This document shows, in pieces, positions 34,301-46,021 of a stretch of DNA of 64,000 nt (position 1 is its first letter; each line of letters begins with the position of its first letter). The notes under the pieces are model-generated. The model saw only the letters and a program-made list of their open reading frames with translations. It was not told the DNA's origin and did no database searches. Location of the stretch: positions 13,138,275 to 13,202,274 of the forward strand of contig NC_134032.1 in the NCBI RefSeq assembly GCF_964204645.1, read 5' to 3'. A program made the translations under genes and the position numbers. The DNA comes from Tubulanus polymorphus. Taxonomy: Eukaryota > Nemertea > Palaeonemertea > Tubulaniformes > Tubulanidae.

Positions 34301-34935
34301 AATCGAAACGGGGGGTCTCCAGTGTCCACTCACCATTTCATCCGTCATATCAACACCCGTGACGCACCCGCTTTCTCCGACCAGCTTACTGAGCGTATAT
34401 GAATCTCTACCACTTCCGCATCCTAAATCCAACACGGACGCTCCTGTCAAACAGTCGGGGAATACTGAACCACAGCCAAAGTATCTGGATAGAAATGGTG
34501 TATATAATGTTCTCAGGTTTAGGAACTGGAATATAAGTCACACAAAAAGAGGTTAAAAGTGAAGAATAAAAAGTCGCTGAAAAATGACCAAAAGAATATA
34601 CGCAGATGAATCGTTTTTTCGAAATTTGGATAAAAAGTTGCGCGTCCATTTAAGACGTCCTCTTAGAAAACAACAAATTTTCGAAAGAGAGACTATAGGC
34701 AAAATCTGTTATCGAGTGTCAACCTCTAAAAATGAAGAAATAAAGGAATAGTTGCCGCTTACCGGGACGACACATCCTCGTGCACCAATTTCAACGCCTC
34801 GTCGATATGCGATGGATGTTTATTGCACGTTGTTTTGCACACGTTTGTCCGAAGATCAGCGCAGGTTGTTAACGTTTTACCGTAGTATTCGCGCACGTTC
34901 TCTTCAATCAAGCTCCCGGGTTCCGTCGACGCCAT
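31352..34935 (-). CDS. AS3MT: Arsenite methyltransferase
   Basis: Eight exons (minus): 34935-34763, 34484-34334, 34196-34060, 33925-33856, 33493-33412, 33320-33049, 32955-32860 and 31411-31352. All are GT-AG with closing phases: 1041 nt, 346 aa, against about 375 in vertebrates. The enzyme transfers methyl groups from S-adenosylmethionine to trivalent arsenic in the cytosol. Visible landmarks are VREYYGK and HIDEALKLVHEDV near the N-terminus, YFGCG, the SAM-binding LDLGCGSGRD, VTGVDMT, WHTEKYGY, SNCVVNL, GGELYFSDMY, GLGGALYWK, GFSCPRLV and VSATYRLFK. Cysteines match the arsenic-binding set (in YFGCG, SNCVV, GFSCP, and an N-terminal Cys). It ends GSCC, keeping the Cys-pair tail typical of the family. 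The last intron carries a foldback element. Nothing suggests decay. Confidence 0.96.
31630..31712. repeat. Dispersed repeat (ttagatttccgatttcaaaa)
   Basis: The block ttagatttccgatttcaaaa with tgtggtgggtttgtaaggga recurs at 32284-32347 in the same intron. In reverse orientation and diverged, it recurs at 39901-39975, 50931-51006 and 61420-61497. Confidence 0.75.
31803..32169. mobile_element. Foldback element with ttcgacttaataagtcgaa core
   Basis: Ends ggtacctacggaagccccta plus ggtgacata form a perfect 29-bp inverted repeat. The interior is a string of palindromic aagtcgaaattcgactta units of about 20-24 bp, so the whole 367 bp can fold in many registers. In the last intron of AS3MT. Confidence 0.9.
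33653..33815. mobile_element. MITE with cagggccaccttcggtta end
   Basis: About 163 bp with imperfect inverted ends (cagggcca..ttcggtt and aaccgaatttggccc) and inner tagtcgacta palindromes. In an AS3MT intron. Confidence 0.75.
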
Positions 34936-36831
34936 TTTCAGCCCACTATCTATATTCGGACCCCGCCTTAGATATAGATAACCTTCTAGCCTTTTGTAAA
35001 CTCTCTATCGACCCCACGAGGAACTTAATTATAACTACTAACGATCACGTGTTTTTCAGGTTTTGTTTTCCGTACGTGTTTCGGCAAACGATTGTTTGTA
35101 CTGTGAATGAAACATTGAAAAGTGCTATTGAAGAGTTTCTCACAACTGGCCCGTGAAAAGAGAAACTAGTTTTCGAGATTTAAAAATACATTCGGTATCC
35201 AGATGGTGGAATACGGATTAACGGATTCGGCTCAAACAAAGCCTAATTAATGGCCATGGCTTTTGATTATATTAATGCGCTTTTTTTTTAAATTGTAAAT
35301 ATGTAAGACTTTGATACACGGATACGTAACTATAATCCAATATGATCCAGGATCAAACGCGAGGGACAGCTGTCGGTAAATACATGTACAACGTCGTTTA
35401 TTCTGCGAGTGTCGGTTAGTAAATTGACTAAGTTGTAATGAATGTTAGTATCTTATATACATCACGGTTACTATTTACAATAAACAAAATATAAACATAA
35501 TTAAAAACTATGGTCACTTATCGGGCTGTGTCTGGGTGGAACACGTTAATCCGTGTTCCGCTGAGGCCTAATATAGCAACTATTATGTGTATATATATTC
35601 TAACATTCAATCGAGGTGGCCTCCCTGGTTATGTCCGTCAATTAACTTACCGAAACTTGAGAATAAACCTACATACAAATATATCGATTGGTGTCTATAG
35701 TACCTGATCTTGGATTGTATCGCGATAGTTTTGTGTATAAAAGTCTTATACACAGGAATGCCGTTTTCTAGCCATTAAGAAACACTAAAAACGTACTGCA
35801 GCGTACGCGATTGTTCCTTCTCTATTGAAACTGCTACGCTGGCGATAACTTTTAACTTCTGGAAGTAATGATTTTTTCTTCTAAATGTAAAAAGTAATAA
35901 AAATAAAACAAGAATAAAATTGATAGATGTCAGTTTTCTTTACAGTAGCTACTGTTGGGTCCTCTATTAGTGTCCAACTGCACACTAGTGACACCTAGTG
36001 ATCTTCACTTGCCATAAATGGAATCCTCTATCGCCACAGTAGTTGATGTCCTACTGCACACTAGCACACCGGGTTGATCCTCACTTGCCATATGCAGAAT
36101 CATCTATCTGCGGTAGTTGATATCATACTGCACACTAGTGACACATGGCGGGTCCTCGTGGAATATTGAATGTTTAAGTCCTGCTTTAACTATAAGGACT
36201 AATGTTTTTAAAATAACATCATGGATCTTCAAACTGTTTGAAGATACTATAGAATTGAAATTGAAATGCGTAGGCTACAAACACGATCTTGGCTTGCCTT
36301 TCGGCTCCAGTTCCGTGATATGGTAAGAAGAATCCCCACATGGGAAGAAAACACGCAACATTCTAATCTGCTGTTCATTAATTATAATGTTTATGAAATA
36401 TAACTGTGGGGTGTATTCAAACGGTTTGCTACAACGGGAGGCTTTAATCGCCAGATAAGTTAAAGAAAATCCTTTCGGTTAAGAAAGTCACATTGCCTAT
36501 GAAACATCGGTAAGATGTATTCAAAAATGTACGTTATATTGTCTCTCAAAGCGGCTTAAATGATAAAAAGTAGCCACTGGTTTCGTTCTTTCATTCTCCA
36601 GCTTCAGGCAGCAACACAGGTTAATGAAATGAGAAAGATTCAAGGCATTTAGAAACTAAGAATAATTTTTTTCAGAAATGGTTTCAAACGTTTAAAAGTA
36701 TATGACGAACCTTATTGGAAGTTTATCAGATTAAGTTAAATTACGCTGCTGGATGTTCGCTGCGCTTTTATTTACTTCTTTCATTTAGAACCCGATAAAG
36801 ATTTGAAACGGACCGCAGAAGAAGAATCGCG
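34936..36831. other. Intergenic DNA
   Basis: Holds a roughly 85-bp tandem repeat (about 2.5 copies, 35940-36150, sharing tactgcacactagtgacac). No supported gene. Confidence 0.45.
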
Positions 36832-39086
36832 ATGGACGCGAAAAACAAATTGAATTTCTTACCATTCGTCGTTTTATGCCTCGTTACCGTCGCCGTTCGT
36901 TCCGACACTCGTTATCAGAAATTCACTCGCCTTCCCGAATGTTCGAAACTTGAATCGAGCAGAAATTCGCAAAACCGATCGGAGAAAAAAGTTCGCAGCG
37001 TTTTCGAGTGCGGAACTAATTGCATGAATGATGAGAAATGTTCGGCCTTTTCCTTCGCTGATGGCGGAAATTGTTATCTACATGACGTCACTATGGACGA
37101 TGACCCATGTAGCGTTACTGGCAGAACCGTCGACTACTACCAGGTAAGATCTTATATCTCCGTATCTTATATCGAAGATCCGCAATATCGAATGTTTAAC
37201 ATCGGAAATCTGTTACAGTGGCGTTTAGGGGGAAAATACTTCAGGCATTAAATGAATCTTATTTGAAAATGAAGATCGCGGTAGAAGCATTCTACCTCCG
37301 AAGCGTCGGCGAACCTACGAGCAATCATCTCTTGAGATGAAACCCATTTTCGTTATTAAATTGACAATGTTGTTGGCCTTTTGAATATACGCAACTCAAA
37401 CAACGATTGAATTAATAATGAAAAGAAGGAGAAAAGCCACAGACATGCCAGTGATAGTCGATATGGAATCAAAACTAGTTTCTTTCTGTTCCAGATAAAT
37501 GAACAGACAAGCAGCGATATGAAAGGAGCTAACGGTGAGAATAAAGAAGTTTCCAGTTTCTAGGCGCCATTTTGTGGCGGTCCCTCGAGGTCCCCATTGT
37601 AGCGACGATTTGCGCTCATTTTTAAAACATAAGTTTAGATTGAATATCATATAGTTCTGCAGTCCCTTGCTCGATGAACTTAAGTTATACGGCATTTTAA
37701 AGGAAATGAAATGCAGATATTTGCTGGCAATTCTTGGAATGTTTGAACGCAACAATATTGAGAACAGTGCTGATGTGAAACCAAGGACCGCATATCTTAA
37801 CCGCGCGTAAATGAAATCGCAATATCTATTAATTTCAAAATATCTAAGTATATCTTGAAGCTATATTTCCAATTTTCACAGAGGTTAAAGAGGGTTATTT
37901 GCAGTTTAAGCCTGCGTTGAATTATTTTGAATATCTTTCCTGACGACTGATCTGTACCCGCTTGAGTTTGAGATTACGCGCAAAAGGGGTCTCCCACTGC
38001 GCACCGCCATTTCACTGAACACAGTTTCCTTTCGATTTGCAAATTTCACAAAAAAGTTCGTTGATAACGAATAATGCAATACGGTAAGTAATGACAGGTT
38101 TAGTAATGAAGGAATCTCGTCTGTACATGTAAGATGTGGTTGAAAGTCAAGCGACATGACAGGCACTTAGAAATTATCCAAACTTCAGTCGTTCAAAGAT
38201 TGCACGTTAAAGGACTTCAAGGCCCGGTTGCACAGTCGTGACTTAAGTCCAAGAGTGGTCTTTTTAAGACTGGTCTTTAGTTGTTAGATTGGCTTTACAA
38301 GTAAGTTGGTCTTATACTGGTCTTAAGTCTAAGCCATGACTTTGCAACCGGCCCCAAGTGTTTAAGAAATGAGCCTCGTCGAAAAATAGGCAAGCATATA
38401 AGACGGTTTAGGTATTTGTAGTTTGAGGGAATTTACGATTATTTCTTTTTCGAAAATTAATTTCAGATGCTGACGTATCGCCATCGCGCAAATTTCGTTA
38501 TTTTTTCGACTTCGAGAAAGTTGACGCCGAGCGAGGAATTGTGTTCGGCGATGGAGCCAATATGACCGCAGATGATGGCACAAGCAGGATCAATCTTACG
38601 CTAAAGGAAGGTGTAGACAACAGTCAGACAATAGCGTCTGGTCTCACTCGTCAAGCGTTTTATCTGCGTTATGGCGACGTAATGGATGACATAGCTATCA
38701 AAAACTACACGATTTCGTTTCTCGTCAGCGGACGTTTCGGTGACGTGGTTATCGAACATAAAAGTCAAATGGCACGCATCAGTCTGAGTGCATATGGCCG
38801 GTGTCAAAATCTAACTTCGAAGAAAATAATCAGTTACAATTTCGATACGATTCGCGATCTATTCGTCGATGATAGCTGGGTTTCAGTGAGATGTGTGAAC
38901 GGCGCTCTGTACGTCAACGATATTCAACTAAGACCGTTTGCCGAGTATACGCCGAGTCAGATTGGTATGCGTTCAAATCGCATGAGCCCTAAATTGGCAG
39001 CTCAGGTTAACAAGACAAATCTTTATAATATCATCATTGGCGAAATTGCTTGTATTGATGATTATGAAATGGAGATTTGGGATTAG
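36832..39086 (+). CDS. Secreted PAN/Apple-domain protein, partly resolved
   Basis: Exon 1 (36832-37143) encodes an N-terminal signal peptide (hydrophobic FLPFVVLCLVTVAV, likely cut near residue 24) and a PAN-like module with Cys37, 60, 64, 70, 81 and 93 (ECGTNCMNDEKC, then CYL). It ends at a good donor after DYYQ. The last exon starts after the acceptor at 38465-38466 and runs to the stop at 39084-39086, encoding about 206 residues that include FFDF, FYLRYGD, FLVSGRFGDV and CIDDYEMEIWD. I recognise no family there; it looks like an extracellular beta-rich domain. The two exons do not join in phase (phase 0 out, one extra base needed), so a further exon in the 1.3-kb intron, or a frameshift, must exist. 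PAN modules bind proteins or carbohydrates outside the cell; the partner is unknown. Confidence 0.7.
38221..38355. mobile_element. MITE with ccggttgcacagtc ends
   Basis: About 135 bp, ends ggcccggttgcacagtcgtg and atgactttgcaaccggcccc inverted, with gacttaagtc-like inner repeats. It lies in the PAN-gene intron. Confidence 0.8.
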
Positions 39087-39229
39087 TTAATAGGCTATCG
39101 GTAACGTTACTGCGGCAATCAAGGCTTCCGTGATAATCCGCCAGGTTCGCTAGCGGTTAGTCGATATTGCTCAACGCTTCAATTAAGATTAATAAGAAAT
39201 GCCCGAATAGTGAATGTCATAGCTTGATT

Positions 39230-40650
39230 TTAATGTTGGGATTGGGGCTAGTCGCACAATAAAATGCATATCACCGCCAGGTATATTTTGTGGTATCTGG
39301 GTCATTCTCTTCATCGCGTCTCGCGTATATAATAATTCACAAAGCTGTCACGTGGTGGCAGAAAAGAAGTTGTCTAAACCAGTTTTTTGGTGGATGTCGA
39401 TCGTCGTTAAGGTTTAGAATCAGGTAAGCTTAATTAAATGTACTAACGGGACCCATTTCCGGAACGAATTTATGGTTTTTACAGATATCATGCAGTATGT
39501 GGTCATGAACTTTTGAATACCTTCCACTGATTTGAAATGATGAAAGTTTCAATGGTTTTAAACTACTCTCATAACATACCGCCCAAATGATTAGAAATGC
39601 ATTGGCGTCCATTAGCTTTAAGCTGAAATAGGAGTAGGCCTCGCCTCTGGCAGTCGAGATTATACTTGGTACTTTGAAACTCAGTTTTGTCAAAATCGTG
39701 AAAATCCGACTCTTTACTCACAGTCGGAGCTTTTCCCAAGTTGTAGAAAATCTTTAAGTCCCATAATCACCACTAAAGCCAAAGTGAGACATCTTGATTC
39801 GTAAGAATTCGTAAGACTAAATACTCACTAACTATTCAATATTTCTTATTCTTTTTATGTGATTGATCGATTCATTTTTATTTGATTTGAATTTTGTATT
39901 CCTTACAAACCGACCACACCCTGTCGGGAACGAAACAAGGGGTTTAATTTTGAAAACCGAAAATCGAGAACAGTAATCGGTCCAATTTACTATGAAATTT
40001 TGGTTCCGGATATTTTGAATAATCTTCCAACCAGCCTGAACCAGACGGATTGGGGTTATATGTCTTAATCGTAATGGTCGTTTTTCAGTTCTAATGTAAA
40101 CGTAATGCCGATTGTTTTGTGACGTTCATAGTTTGATTTCGAAAATAGAACCAATTTTTCAATTCTTAATTAAAACGATCGACTTAATAAACGAGACATC
40201 GAACGGCACATCTTTCGATCATCGCCGACCACTCTTATAGCAAATGGTTCTTTGGGGGTTCTACAAAAAACCTCTTCGCACATACCCTGGGAGCCTTCAG
40301 TGCCTAAAAGTGATATTCATGGTATAAATGGGTTCTAGTGAAAGATTCTCCAAAGAACCCACAACTCCCATTCCATTTAGAACACAATGAAAACCTTCGT
40401 TCCTGAGGTTGATATCAGGAAGTTTCAAGAATAGCAAATCATTTATTTTACAAAAATTTATTAACTTTGAAATAAATCATTTGAAATCTTTGAAATCAAC
40501 TAGGAAAAAACATTTTTTGCATTATATACCAACACTAAAAAACCCTGCTTGATATTTTTGTGTGTGGTTGAAAATCAGCAGGGTTGTATGTACAAAAACG
40601 GGATAACTGCGCTCCTTAAAATCAGTTATCATAGATACACGGTAAGCGAC
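39230..40650. repeat. Old, diverged partial copy of the 10.47-kb unit
   Basis: 39230-40200 aligns in order with 50255-51230 (shared blocks ccttccactgatttgaaatg, gagattatacttggtacttt, cggtccaatttact, agcctgaacc). 40560-40640 aligns with about 52805-52880 (taactgcgctcctt). Divergence is visibly much higher than between the tandem units. Confidence 0.75.
39258..39263 (+). promoter_or_regulatory. Candidate poly(A) signal for the PAN gene
   Basis: AATAAA about 170 bp after the stop codon; position-based only. Confidence 0.3.
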
Positions 40651-41860
40651 AAAAATTACATGTATCCGGAGTATATGCAATGCATACGCTGATATCGAAG
40701 TCTTTCATTTAATCAAGTGAAAAAGTATCGGCTACGCCTTGATGCCATCGGTCACATAATCAATGATTTTGGAGCCTCTTTCAATCGACGATGGGATAAG
40801 AGGGGGTCATTGGAAAAGATATATTGTACAAGGGTTTTGCGGTGTACTAATATTATGCAGAAAATAAGTCGAGGCAAATCTATGAGTATGTGAACCACGC
40901 CTATCGCCTTGGAAACGACGATCGTCACGCCAGAAATGCCGAACATTACCGAATACACAAGCCGCGGATACATTGACACAAGCGACGCACGTCGTCATGG
41001 AGAAATCAACAGCTGCGTGCGCCCACAATTCAGGCTTGTTACTCCGAGATAAAAACATGAAAAATACTAACGAAGAAAATATTGGCGCCTGGTGGAAAAA
41101 TGTAGAATGTAGTAATATATACATATAGGTGAAATGTGACATGGAGGTTTGTGTATTAGGGGATTTTTCATGTAACTAGGGGTCCAGGGACACCATGGTC
41201 ACTTTGGATATGGTTAGTAAGACTGGGGCCGGTTTCTGCTGGTGTATATATTAAAGTTAGGCATCACCCACAATATGTGAGCTGTCATTAAGTAAATGTT
41301 TAAACTTTTCACTTGGTGTCAATCTATGGGTTATATATTATTTGCAATAATTTGTCATTATCAAATTTGCTGCCTTTAGGAATGATAGAAAAGACGCAGC
41401 TGTTTTATGTTTACAGCTCTGCCTCGTAGCTTACAGTATTGAAGTGGGTTAATCGCTTCCAACTGCTGGTTGTAAACTACAATGCACATGTTTCGATGAC
41501 GTTTTGTGCGACTGTTTAACATCTCTCATCTCAAGTTATCAATATCTCCGTTCTCAAAATAATTTCTTATTTCTAATCTCAAAATGATTCTTAAGTAAGC
41601 TCTTTTGAAAATTCCTGACAAATGTTTAGTGTATACACCGTTTGTGTTGTACTTTCTATTTGTTTGTCCGTCCATTTGTTTGTCATGTTTTTCAAGTTTT
41701 CATTAAAATGAAATTTATAATCTATTTCCGAATGCAACATCCTTACTAAACAAACTAGCATTATACAGGTAACGTCTATTTCAAATGTTTATACGTAATT
41801 ACAGACAGGAATGATATGTGGTAAATCTACGCAATGGATCGCCAGATACGAATAGAAAAT
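40651..41860. other. No confident gene
   Basis: On the minus strand around 40750-41142 there are hydrophobic open stretches in two frames, with an acceptor-like site near 41094. They could be one exon of a membrane protein, but no family was recognised. Confidence 0.3.
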
Positions 41861-42072
41861 AAGTCCCACAATCACAGGATCGAAAAAGTTTTTTTAAAAT
41901 CGAAACTATTAGAATTTATTAAAAACCCGAATTTTCGGTTTTATTCTAAATGTTAACTCGTAGTTACTCTTGAAAATGGTTTTTAGTATAAAACCGAAAA
42001 TTCGGGTTTTTAATAAATTTTAATAGTTTCGATTTTTTTTAAAAACATTTCGATCCTGTGATTGTGAGACTT
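41861..42072. mobile_element. Foldback MITE with about 85-bp arms
   Basis: Arms start aagtcccacaatcacaggat and end with its near-complement; inner aaaacccgaattttcggttt pairs with aaccgaaaattcgggttttt. Confidence 0.88.
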
Positions 42073-42119
42073 GATCGGACAAAAGTGAATCCATATCATT
42101 TACCAACATCAGAAACGTT

Positions 42120-42640
42120 AAGCATATGCTCAGGAGTGCTACAAACTATTTTTGAAATCTAAACTGCAAAGATACAATAAATTGAACCTATACAATCAAT
42201 ATGAATTTGACGTTGGAACACTGCTTACTTTTGGATGTACCCAAATTAGTGCGCACAATTTCGAAGATAACCGTAGCCGAAAGAGCATTGGTTACAACGT
42301 GGTAGAAGACAAACTACATTTTCTACTTGAATGTGCAAAACTGAGTGAGTTAGGAGAAGGCCTTTGGGTGGAATTTAGAAAGCATTCTCCTCTTCAAGAA
42401 CGATTAAGCCAATTCCGAAAAATTCAAAATTATCACGTGTTCCCCAAATCGGCCAAAGCTCTCGGAAAATTTATCTGCTTGGGCTTCGAACATTTGTAAA
42501 TAGTTAAATATTGTTATTGTTGTTAATTTTTCATACTTTATTCATATTTTGTAACCGCTTTTATATCATAATTTCTTATTTATTTTGTATTTTATCCTTT
42601 TATTGTTACAAAACCTGAAGTGTATAATAAATTGCCCAAA
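42120..42640 (+). mobile_element. LINE 3' end (non-LTR retrotransposon tail)
   Basis: An open stretch to the stop at 42499 ends in an EDKLHFLLEC...SELGE pattern typical of the C-terminus of CR1/Jockey-like reverse transcriptases. AT-rich 3' UTR follows. 5'-truncated. Confidence 0.65.
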
Positions 42641-42809
42641 GGACAGTAACGATTAATTAAGCTGAATCGAATTGGGTTATCGTATTCAAGTCCCCCGCGA
42701 CTGAATGTATCAAATTTGTTCCGATATTTTTGACGGTTACCAGGATCGTTTTTAGCCAGATGTTTGATTTCTTTTTCATTTCCTTTATCTTTCAGCTGAA
42801 CAAAGAATA

Positions 42810-44732
42810 ATGAGGAATTGTCAAAGATCTCCGCTGAAAATCTGCGCTATAGTTGTCAGTATTTTGGCAGTTGGTACTTTGCTGTTTTCTTTGCAATTCG
42901 AGATGTTTAATTTGACTAAGCATAATTCGCTAGCTGGAGTAGTCTATAAATATGTCATGCAAAGGTCAAATGCGCTAATCGTCTATCCACTGGACGTCAA
43001 AGAACCGGACTCGCCGGAAATACCGTGTGCAACGCAAAAAACCAAATATTCCGGGTCGACTCCAATATGTGTTTATAACGCGACAGTTGACACGATCGTG
43101 TCCAATGCTATATTGAAAAATGGGGCTTGGGAACCTCACCTAACCGGACTCATGGAGGAACTTTTCCGTCGCGACCCACATTTGAACTTACTCGATTTCG
43201 GGTCGAATATCGGCGCTTTTACGGTAACGGCGCTAAAAAGCGGTCGTAAAGTCGTCGCGGTCGATCCTAAAGCGGGGAACCTGCGCCGAATCAGAATGTC
43301 GATTCATAAAGGTAATCTGACCGGCGCGGTTTTAGTACAGAACGGTTTATCGGACTTCCGAACAACGGCGACTTTTCATCAACATCACAGCAACAACGGC
43401 GGTTTATACCTCACTGATAGCAATTTGAATTTAACGTATGGTTATAACGCCGCAGTGAAGTTTCAAGTTAGAACGATTTTAGTGACCGATTTGATACCGT
43501 TGATAAAATTCAAACGAGCTATGATTAAGATAGATATTCAGGGTTTCGAGTACAAGGCTTTTCGAAATCTCGATGCGTTATTGAAAGTTTTAGATATACC
43601 CTTTATACAAATGGAATGGGTGATGGTTAAGTTAGGAGAGACTGGTAATCGTATGGTAGCGCTGATGTATAAACTGGGCTATCAATGTTTTCAGAGCGTA
43701 TTAAATGGCGCTCCTTGTCCGGGTAATGACCACACTAAATGGCCGTATGACGTAGTTTGGGTGAGAACTGATGCCACTGTTTACCCTGGAGCATATGAAG
43801 CTATTCGTATTTGGAACGGGAAGCCACCAGTCACACATATAACGACAGCTTCTCCAATAAACGGCGTCGCAATCGTCTATCCACTCAACATCAAAGAACC
43901 AGACTCGCCGGAAATACCGTGTACAGCGCGTAAAACCAAATATTCCGGGGTGACTGCAATATGTGTTTACAAAGCGACAGTTGATACGGTCGTGTCCAAG
44001 GCTATATTGATAAACGGGGCTTGGGAACCTCACCTAACCGAACTTATGGAGGAACTTTTCCGTCGCAATCCTAATTTGAACTTACTCGATTTCGGGTCGA
44101 ATGTCGGCGCTTTTACGGTAACGGCGCTAAAAAGCGGTCGTAAAGTCGTCGCGGTCGATCCTAAAGCGGAGAACCTGCGCCGAATCAGAATGTCGATTCA
44201 TAAAGGTAATCTGACCGGCGCGGTTTTAGTACAGAATGGTTTATCGGACTTCCGAACAACGGCGACTTTTCACCAAGACCCTGGAAACAACGGCGGGTCA
44301 TACCTCACCGATACTAAACTGAATAACACACACGGTATAATAGCAAAAGTGAAATTTCAAGTTAAAACAATTCTAGTGACCGATTTGATTCCAGTGATTA
44401 GATTTAAACGAGCTATGATTAAGATTGATATTCAGGGTTTCGAACTGAAGGCGTTTCAACATCTCGAGTCGTTTTTAAAAACGGTAGATATTCCGTTTAT
44501 ACTGATGGAATGGATCTGGGTGAAGGTCGGAGAGACTGGTAAACGTATGGTAGCGCTGATGTATAAACTGGGCTATCAATGTTTTCAAACCGCTCTGAAC
44601 GGCGCTCGATGTCCGGGTAACGACCACACTAAATGGTCATATGACGTAGTTTGGGTGAGAACTAATGCCACTGTTTACCCTGGAGCATATGAAGCTATTC
44701 GTATATGGAACGGGAAACCAAAACCTTCCTAG
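42810..44732 (+). CDS. Type II membrane protein with two FkbM methyltransferase domains (unit A)
   Basis: 640 aa in one exon; a splice acceptor (ttcag at 42791-42795) just before the ATG implies an upstream non-coding exon. A short cytoplasmic N-terminus is followed by a membrane anchor at residues 8-28 and two FkbM modules of about 280 aa, offset by 298 residues (57-335 and 355-636). Each has the SAM-binding loop LLDFGSN(I/V)GAF (127-136 and 425-434), an acidic AVDPKA after strand 2, the IKIDIQGFE motif (239-247 and again in domain 2) and PGNDHTKW near the end. FkbM enzymes O-methylate sugars or small molecules; a Golgi-lumen glycan substrate fits the topology but is inference. Both domains keep all motifs, so both could be active. 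Domain 1 is the most diverged of the four in the array. Confidence 0.9.
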   Translation: MRNCQRSPLKICAIVVSILAVGTLLFSLQFEMFNLTKHNSLAGVVYKYVMQRSNALIVYPLDVKEPDSPEIPCATQKTKYSGSTPICVYNATVDTIVSNAILKNGAWEPHLTGLMEELFRRDPHLNLLDFGSNIGAFTVTALKSGRKVVAVDPKAGNLRRIRMSIHKGNLTGAVLVQNGLSDFRTTATFHQHHSNNGGLYLTDSNLNLTYGYNAAVKFQVRTILVTDLIPLIKFKRAMIKIDIQGFEYKAFRNLDALLKVLDIPFIQMEWVMVKLGETGNRMVALMYKLGYQCFQSVLNGAPCPGNDHTKWPYDVVWVRTDATVYPGAYEAIRIWNGKPPVTHITTASPINGVAIVYPLNIKEPDSPEIPCTARKTKYSGVTAICVYKATVDTVVSKAILINGAWEPHLTELMEELFRRNPNLNLLDFGSNVGAFTVTALKSGRKVVAVDPKAENLRRIRMSIHKGNLTGAVLVQNGLSDFRTTATFHQDPGNNGGSYLTDTKLNNTHGIIAKVKFQVKTILVTDLIPVIRFKRAMIKIDIQGFELKAFQHLESFLKTVDIPFILMEWIWVKVGETGKRMVALMYKLGYQCFQTALNGARCPGNDHTKWSYDVVWVRTNATVYPGAYEAIRIWNGKPKPS

Positions 44733-45216
44733 AGAGAGATACCGGTCAGGTGTTCTTTGAATATATATTCTTGTACACAAATTTCGATTTATATACATCA
44801 CGAAGCTAAAACTGCAATTTTTGCCAAGTGAAAATGATATCTTAAATGATATCTGCGAGAAAACAGGCATTGTGCTGTCACCAACTTCTGACGTGCCATT
44901 CGGGTATAGATTCAATACATCTGTCTCGATTTATATGAATGGTTGTTTGGTTAGCATGCATGGACGTATAAGCTAGATGAAGAAAAAACTCCACAATGAC
45001 TATGATTATTTGACCTAATTCTATTCTTCCGGAAAAGCTGATTTCTTAAGCAGTTTTTTACAAAACAGCGGTTAGCGACAATAATGACAATTTATTCCGC
45101 CTTAGATTTATATAAAATATCATCGTGTTTACAAGCAATTGGAATATCAGGGGTTCAGCCAGAGGTCGTGAGGTCAACACACCACTCGCCACCACAACTA
45201 ATTTTTTTTCTTATAA

Positions 45217-45543
45217 ATGGGAGATAGAAAAGCATTCTTAGCGAAAATAAATAACAACATAAAACCAGCAAAAAAACAATTCGAAATAAAAAAGTTAGCC
45301 GATGTTACAAAAGAAATTGAACATAAAATATTAAAATTAGAAAAGATAAAAACTAAATATGGAGAGAAAGTATCTGCAAATTTTAGTTACTGTAATGTTC
45401 GTACAACGCGAGAATTTAAAGTATTTGTACCTGATAAATGGGTTTCATTGAGTAAAGATGAATTAACAGATTTAGAAGGATTTAAAATAATCTATCATGG
45501 AAAAAATGAAGACGGTCATCATGATTTAGAAATTGTTGATTAA
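45217..45543 (+). CDS. Small lysine-rich protein, possibly OB-fold ssDNA-binding (element-encoded)
   Basis: 108 aa, intact in both units (45217 and 55690) with a few substitutions. A basic N-terminal stretch (INNNIKPAKKQFEIKK) is followed by a likely beta-barrel region (FKVFVPDKWVSL, IIYHGK). Similar small proteins occur in Polinton-like elements and are thought to bind single-stranded DNA. The family call is from memory and weak; the ORF itself is clear. Confidence 0.5.
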   Translation: MGDRKAFLAKINNNIKPAKKQFEIKKLADVTKEIEHKILKLEKIKTKYGEKVSANFSYCNVRTTREFKVFVPDKWVSLSKDELTDLEGFKIIYHGKNEDGHHDLEIVD

Positions 45544-45636
45544 ATAAAAAAAATTAAATAATAGAAATAATAAAATAATAAAATCAATTTAATATCTAGA
45601 ATCCGAAATGACCTATCTGGACAATTTAGTTGCTCC

Positions 45637-46021
45637 TCATAGATAAACAAAAGTAGTGAGATATTTAATTGATTTAAAATATTGTTTAATGAATTTAATT
45701 TTTTTTTGCTTTTTTTCTAAAATATTAGTCCATTTTTTGTATAGTGAACTTTGGAATTTCAACAGTAGTAAAATTTCATTTGATCTTTTATACCAACTAC
45801 ATCCAATCAAAATGAATACAATTACAAATCCAGCTGCAAAATATAGTAGAAATAACAATATTATTACCATTATTATTAACATTTCCATTGTTTATTTTTT
45901 CTTTTATAGCTTTTTTGAATTCTCTCGATTTAATTCCTAATTGCCGAGACCATTCAATTTGTTTTCGAGTTCTCGGTTTTTTCTTCACAGTTAATTCCTT
46001 CAATTCTTTTACCACGCTCAT
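45637..46021 (-). CDS. Two overlapping small ORFs: basic protein and membrane protein (element-encoded)
   Basis: 46021-45797 encodes a basic 74-aa protein (KKKPRTRKQIEW, KSREFKKAIKEK). Overlapping it in another frame, 45888-45637 encodes 83 aa with a strongly hydrophobic N-terminal segment (IIMVIILLFLLYFAAGF) and a lysine-rich tail. Both frames are open in both units. It could be two genes, or one gene split by an old frameshift. Function unknown. Confidence 0.4.

Noticed and set aside
40752-41142. A membrane-protein gene on the minus strand
   Set aside because: Hydrophobic stretches in two frames and one acceptor-like site, but no family match and no partner exons.
43701-44033. Antisense ORFs in the FkbM genes (also 54066-54518 and 54960-55388)
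   Set aside because: Mirror frames of conserved coding sequence; they recur only because the domains are repeated.
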